From the NCBI GenBank assembly GCA_029959085.1, contig JARWIR010000091.1:1612001-1676000 (forward strand): 64,000 bases of DNA, in the 5' to 3' direction. Positions 58,982-64,000 of this stretch are shown here, in pieces. How positions within the stretch are numbered: the stretch's first letter is position 1; each line of letters opens with the position of its first letter. The position numbers and the translations under genes are program-made. This DNA comes from Nemophila menziesii. Lineage: Eukaryota; Streptophyta; Magnoliopsida; Boraginales; Hydrophyllaceae. The notes under the pieces are model-generated. The model was not told where the DNA came from. It saw only the letters and a list, made by a program, of their open reading frames with translations, and ran no database searches.

Positions 58982-59021
<40 letters not shown>

Positions 59022-59234
59022 CTAATTTCTAAATACAATAAAAATGATATGGTAAATATGTAATCACCAAAAAATAAAAATAGAACTGAAAGAAACAAAA
59101 TTTCGTTTAAAGAGAAAGAAAAAAAGAAACCAAGGCATGAACAACAACTACCACTTTCTCTTTCATCAGAATACTAATTTTTTATTGCAAAACTATAACC
59201 CTACAAATAGGGTTAGTTCACCCAAGTTTTTCCC
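57529..59234. mobile_element. MULE-type foldback element B
   Basis: The left arm GGGAAATACTTGCATAAACT and the right arm (inverted) GGGAAAAACTTGGGTGAACT match and continue together for about 400 bp (GGGGTTATAGTTTTGCAATA, TTTTGATGAAAGAGAAAG, later ATTATA-rich parts). The ends are the same family as element A at 53152. No matching 9-bp duplication was found (CCGGTTTAG versus GTAATTTTT). The interior has a second set of repeats: TTTGAATCGGTGATT and TTTAAATCGGTGATT (about 58047 and 58459), and a (TA)n tract at 58987-59020. Non-coding. Confidence 0.8.
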
Positions 59235-59421
59235 GTAATTTTTGCACTATTTTTTACCAATGTGGTCTAAAATTATCCAAAACAATAAGATTCCGAAAAA
59301 AAGGCTATTTAACTCTCCACTCTGTATTTATGTTAATTTTTACCTATAGGTTCTCAAATATGTTTTTTTTGGACAAATTTACACCGTGGAGTTCACCCTG
59401 TATATGATACTACATGTCTTA

Positions 59422-60121
59422 AGGGTTTGTTTAAATTAAAGAGGAACACTAATGTAAAAAATAGGAAAGAAAAGTTTAGATTGAAAAAAGAATATTAAAT
59501 TTTGTTTAGATTAGATAAAAATAGAGATTTTTTTTATTAAAAAATTACATATTTTTAGTTTTTGAATTAGAAAAATAATAAAAAGAATTGATTCTTTTTA
59601 TAATTAGATGACTTTTATACCCTAAGTAATAAATTTTATATATAAACAATAAAAATAATTTAGATATTATAACATAATAAAAGAATCTTTTCTTTCTAAT
59701 GATACTAAATTAAAAGAATTGAATATATAGTATACTAATAAGGAATTAGAAAAATTCTTTAATAAACTTTTCTTTCTAATTATTTCTAATCCAAACAAAG
59801 AAAAAGATTGTTATTCTCTCCGTTCATTTTTATTTGTCCAATTTTCTAAAAAAGGTTATCTAATATTGTTTGTCCATTTTTCATTATCAAAACACTTTTT
59901 CCCTACTTTTTTCAATATTACTCCTAATTAAATAGTAAAAAAGGTAGTGTAATAAATGATCTCATGTATATTAATTAAAGGCATTTGTGTAAAAAGGGAG
60001 AGTATTAAACGCTCTTTTTAATCCTTGTGTACCAAAAAAGTGGACAAACAAAAATAAACGGAAAGAATATTATTCTTTAATATAATCTCATCTCTTTCTA
60101 TCCCTTAATCCAAACAAACTC
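59422..60121. mobile_element. MITE with TTTGTTT termini, hosting a Stowaway
   Basis: The left end (TTA)AGGGTTTGTTTAAATTAAA pairs with the right end TTAATCCAAACAAACTC(TTA). TTA on both sides would fit a PIF/Harbinger-type duplication. The Stowaway at 59814-60067 sits within it, so removing that leaves an original of about 440 bp. Confidence 0.6.
59814..60067. mobile_element. Stowaway-type MITE, nested copy
   Basis: Homologous over its length to 5848-6100 (e.g. AATAAATGATCTCATGTATA and TGTTTGTCCATTTTTCATTA in both). The ends are degraded (TTCTCTCCGTTC ... AAACGGAAAGAA). TA flanks at 59812-59813 and 60068-60069. Confidence 0.9.
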
Positions 60122-60540
60122 TTAAATAACAAAGATCAGAATAATATATTGCATTGGTCAACCTCTTCATTTCTTTATTGAGGTGTGAAACACAAGATTC
60201 TAGTAAAGGGCCATGAAACATCATAATTGCATCACTAGCTAGTAGGTTGGTGATGGTAATAAATACACATCCTTGCCAAATATTGGATTTAATTAAGCCA
60301 TTAGGTTTCATGACTCTAACGTTCTACCGTAAAACGCCATAATTTGGAATAAGCACTTTTATCCCCATATTATTAGTAACTGCTCCATGTCGACTTCTAG
60401 ATTTTGCTAAGTGAAACTAATTTGGTGTCATTTGTATTTCTATCAGATGTTGATTGATCATCATGCAAATGAGAGTGGACTCCCGTGGATAATTAATTGA
60501 TTGTTGAGTGTAACTAGTAATGATAGGAAGGGACAATACT

Positions 60541-61045
60541 GATGAAGGGAAAATTGCGTAATTTTATTATTGTGATACTTCTTTCAAAACTAAATATAAA
60601 AAAATAGGTATCGGAATTGTTATTAAAGATCAACGGTCTAGAGAATCAACTGAGCTACACAACACAAGAAGATGCAACACCATATTAGAAGGAGAAGCTT
60701 TAGCGGTACTAGAAGCAGTTGAAAGCAGCATAAAGATGAAAGACAGGACTTAGGCTATTCTTTCAGATAACCTTGAAGTTATACAAGGTATTAGGCAAGT
60801 GTCAACGGCAACATGGACCATTCAACCGATTCTCCGTCTTATTCAGCAGAGAACGGTTGAAGCAAGACAGATCTCCTTCCGACATATTCCACGAAGGATG
60901 AATAGTCAGGCGGACATGATTGCAAAAATCGTGAGACACAGGGCCAGTGGAGAAAATTACGTACCGGAGGATCTAATAGGAGACTTTAGACGTCTCGGTG
61001 TCGGATAACAATAATTTTTTTCAGTGTGAACTTTGTCTAAAAAAA
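60541..61045 (+). pseudogene. LINE RNase H-like tail
   Basis: The translation across stops gives YYCDTSFKTKYKKIGIGIVI, LEGEALAVLEAVESSIKM (catalytic Glu), AILSDNLEVIQGI and, from the 60799-61008 frame, TWTIQPILRLIQQR and HIPRRMNSQADMIAK. At least two in-frame stops are present upstream. The 3' end is AACTTTGTCTAAAAAAAG (about 61027-61044). Only the last domain is present, so it is a very short 5'-truncated copy. Confidence 0.82.
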
Positions 61046-61752
61046 GTAAAATTACGTAATTTTAAATTTTAAAATATAATATAATATTTAAGATTAATTT
61101 TATTATATATATTATACTAATCTTGTAATTTTGATTTACTTATTAGATTATAAAGGTTTCAGAATCAAATAAGTCATTCAGTTTATTATTTTATTAAATT
61201 TAATTAAATATACATTTAATATTAGAAAAAGATATTATAAACAAATGTGTGTTTTATTAAACTTTTTATGTATTAGGAATTAGTTTTTCGAGATCAACTA
61301 CAAATTTGCTATAATTGTATTTTGAAAAAAATATCATATTGGGAAGTTTTTCATTTCTTTTGTTCAAATAAGTTTTTCATTTGAGAAATGAATCATACAG
61401 AACCTTATCTTCTTCAATATAGGACCGTGTCAAAATCATCATAACATTTTTCAACAGAAATCGGTATAACGTTTTCATTGAAATAAAAAATAGTCAGAGA
61501 ATAACGTAAATCTTGTTAGAATGTTATCCGTCATCCCCGATCAAAACAAAACTTGTTTTTAGGCAAAAAAAATGTATAATGTTTCTCAGTTTAATGACGA
61601 TGTTTCAAGTGCTTGCCTTTCTTACCGTTGAACAAAGGATGTCACGTAGATTAGAGTCGTTGGACATCAAAATGGATACCTATATTTATAAAAATGGTAT
61701 AATGTTTTGGGCACTTTGTGATTATGTTTTGGGAGCCGTTGGAAGTCACTTC

Positions 61753-61799
<47 letters not shown>
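61046..61799. other. AT-rich intergenic DNA with (TA)n at 61757-61791
   Basis: No gene. The 133-codon ORF at 61513-61914 runs through the (TA)n tract as poly-Tyr/Ile and is spurious. Confidence 0.6.
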
Positions 61800-62600
61800 C
61801 TTGCATCGCAAAGATTACCTCTTGAAACTCAAATTTAAACATACACTAACCTTCAATTCAAGAAGGAATTCACTAGCTTGTTCATGTATTTACACATCAC
61901 AAATTCAAGCCTAGTGAATTGTTTGTTTTTCATACAAACTATTCTTTCGTAAAAAAGGAAGATCAAACTACAAGCTACAACTTCAAATCCACTCAAAGAG
62001 GATTCATCTCAAGCTTTCATTCATATCTACTCAACAAAGGAGATCAACCTTCAAGCTACAATTTTCACATCTAACTCTTCTAGGAGTTCACAATCTTAAT
62101 GTTATATTTGCTCATCAAGGAGCATTCTCATATTGGTTCTCATTGTATTTATCAAACCATTCAGCGTATTACTCTTTTTCTAAGTTAGAGAAGAGGGATT
62201 TTTTCATAGGTCAATATTTAACCTTCTGAAAATCTACCGGGTTGCAACTTTTAAAAGTCTCATCGGGTTGTGACTTGACCAAAAAAGGTGCTCGGGAGTT
62301 TTTAGGTTGTGGTTTAGCCCGAAAAAACCTTGGTGTAAAGGTTTATATCTCACATTTAAGATATATCAAGAAGTTTAGCGGAGAAACTTGTGAATCCTAC
62401 GGAGATGACCCTATATAGTGGATGTAGGAAACCCGAACCACTCTAAATGCCTCATAACTTCTTTCCTTTATCTTTTACTTATCGTGTGTATTTACTTTAA
62501 ATATGTGTTTATCTCTCTTAGCTTAGTTAATTTTCTTTAGCTTATCCTTAACCCTAGGAATATTAGTTGTTATTTTAACCTAGCTTTCATATAGGTTGAG
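61800..62600 (+). mobile_element. Copia LTR relic, plus orientation
   Basis: The repeated phrases ATCAA.CTACAAGCTACAA and AAAGGAGATCAACCTTCAAG, then GGTTTATATCTCACATTTAA and GGATGTAGGAAACCCGAACC ACT, correspond in order to the minus-strand copia LTRs at 36824-38211 and to 29440-29650. Decayed, with no internal domain following. Confidence 0.6.
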
Positions 62601-62799
62601 CCTCTAGTCTGGTGAGTTAATACCTTAAGTACCTTAGCCTAACTTAATCATCTTATTCCCTTTAGCTTACATGGATTAGGATTCTTTACTTGCTATCTTT
62701 ATTAGAACTTGATGTATCAATTTATGTGGTGGACTAATCTAGTCAAGAAACATCCTTTTAGGGTTATTTAGTGCGAATTTGAGGGATTATTCCCTATTA

Positions 62800-64000
62800 T
62801 TTCATAGTTTCTTGCTTCTTGTCTAGTTTTGGAGAATTGTTACTTTTAGAGCTATATGTGCATAATTTTTGTGTTAAGTGTAAATATATTAGGTACTTGG
62901 ATGATATTATATCCCAAGACGAGGATAAAAAATTAAGAAAGGAAGTTCAAACTCATGTCAAAGAGTTAAAGGACCAAAAGCCACTTTTGGAATGCGAGAG
63001 TAGTTGTCGCGCAGATTTAGAAATTGACTTTTTAGTGTCATTACGTGTAATTTATAAAGATTCTGGAGGATCTATATAGTTTCTAGATAGTACTTGAAGT
63101 TAGGAGCGCGTAAGAGACTAACAATAGGTGATTTGGAGCTGAATTGAAGAAGTTATATAAGTTACAGTTGTCGTTGCTCGAACCAGTCCACTCTACCTTG
63201 AAAACGTTTTTGGGTTAGATTAGGTTACGTAGAAAGGGCCCACAACCCATAAAATATTTTTAACCCTTTGTGTGTGTGTATATATATATATCAGAAATTA
63301 AGTTTAGAAAAGCGTTGCCAAGTCGTTAGAAGTCAAGTTACACGCCTAGAGAAGAGAGAAAAGCTTGGAGACTAGAAGTTAGAGCCCTACTGCACCATTT
63401 GTACACCATTCTATCTTCAGTATTAGGGTAAATTGTATTATTTTCTTGTCTTGTGCATGGTTATAATGTTTTTACTAGTTATTTTTTGATGCCTCTTTTT
63501 TTTAGATGAATAAACCATTCACAAGACATTATTATGGGAGTTTCTTGGGCCTGAGTGGGGGATTTTTCCATGTTATTTGTTATATTGCACTTCCACTCCT
63601 TGTGTTGGATATATTACTGGTTATAGAGATTTTGCGCTTTAATTGTGTGTTAAGTGTATAGAATTAGGTACATGTCTAATACAAGTGTCCAAAATGAGAA
63701 GAGAAAGTTAAAGAGTCAAGAGAAACCCCAAATTGGAGCGTTTACCGAAGAAATCTTGCACCTTAGTGTTTCTGACACCACGGTTAATTGGTCAGAGTTA
63801 TGGACCTGGTTACTTTTATTTGTAAGAATCTTGAAGTTAGTGTCGCGTGAAATTTGACGGAAGGCAATTCGGAGTTGAGATGAAGAAGTTATGCTGATAA
63901 ACAGTGTCGTGGTTCGAACCTGAAATCTGTTAAGTAAAAACGGGTTTGGTCTAGTTTAACCTAATTAGATAGCCCATGGAAGCCCTAATCCATTTTAGCT
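62800..64000 (+). mobile_element. Gypsy LTR segments, two tandem partial copies, plus orientation
   Basis: The block starting near 62860 (TGTTAAGTGTAAATATATTAGGTACTTGG) recurs near 63645 (TGTTAAGTGTATAGAATTAGGTACATG), and both continue into GAAGAAGTTAT (63148 and 63880) and a TTGGGTTAGATTAGGTTA or TTGGTCTAGTTTAACCTA segment (63210, 63945). Similar text in the LTR at 27936-29430 starts near 28105. The second copy runs off the window. ORFs at 62819-63079 and 63654-63857 are LTR sequence. Confidence 0.6.

Noticed and set aside
61513..61914. 133-codon ORF
   Set aside because: It depends on reading through a (TA)n microsatellite as Tyr-Ile repeats and runs into a copia LTR relic.

Overview
This 64 kb window is nuclear DNA of a flowering plant, almost certainly a eudicot. 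It is AT-rich and gene-poor. The evidence is a plant-specific NAC-domain gene with VND-type residues, plant retroelements (copia with an initiator-tRNA-Met primer site, Ty3/gypsy relics with a degenerate tRNA-Asp primer site, LINEs with an RNase H tail) and plant-type MITEs. I cannot name the species. All of it was read by eye, so element borders without target-site duplications (TSDs) are approximate.

Layout. 1-6.1 kb holds small DNA transposons: two or three related foldback MITEs, a 592-bp hAT element with a perfect 8-bp TSD, a 1254-bp PIF/Harbinger-like element with a TTA duplication, and a Stowaway. 6.26-7.44 kb holds a 5'-truncated LINE tail, a tRNA-derived SINE and a palindromic MITE. 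7.44-8.11 kb (minus) holds the only host gene I can support: the first two coding exons of a VND-type NAC transcription factor, with a GC splice donor and no recognisable third exon. 9.85-15.35 kb is a long but broken LINE (endonuclease, reverse transcriptase, zf-RVT, RNase H). 16-31 kb is a nest of decayed Ty3/gypsy LTRs and non-coding internal parts in both orientations, with a GCCTAGGC-rich MITE, a CACTA-like element and microsatellites. 31.27-34.29 kb looks like a non-autonomous Helitron filled with a ~108-bp tandem repeat.

36.82-43.61 kb is the best-preserved element: a young non-autonomous Ty1/copia retrotransposon with near-identical 1.39-kb LTRs, a 5-bp TSD, a primer-binding site, a polypurine tract, an intact gag ORF and a second intact ORF of plant-transposon-protein type, but no pol. 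It sits inside a ~26-bp minisatellite, itself next to a decayed gypsy gag. 46.7-51.8 kb holds two more LINE relics in opposite orientations, one interrupted by an odd ~250-bp segment. 51.93-59.23 kb has a hAT element and two related long-TIR MULE foldback elements, one with a perfect 9-bp TSD and a SINE nested in it. 59.4-64 kb has a MITE with a Stowaway inside, another LINE RNase H tail, and copia and gypsy LTR fragments.

The genes do not form a pathway; apart from the NAC gene everything interpretable is mobile DNA. The observations most worth pursuing are the gag-plus-second-ORF copia element, a palindromic GCGGTGTACCGC module placed upstream of TATA-like boxes in two unrelated retroelements and upstream of the second copia ORF, the VND gene with a GC donor and missing 3' part, and the Helitron with its tandem array.
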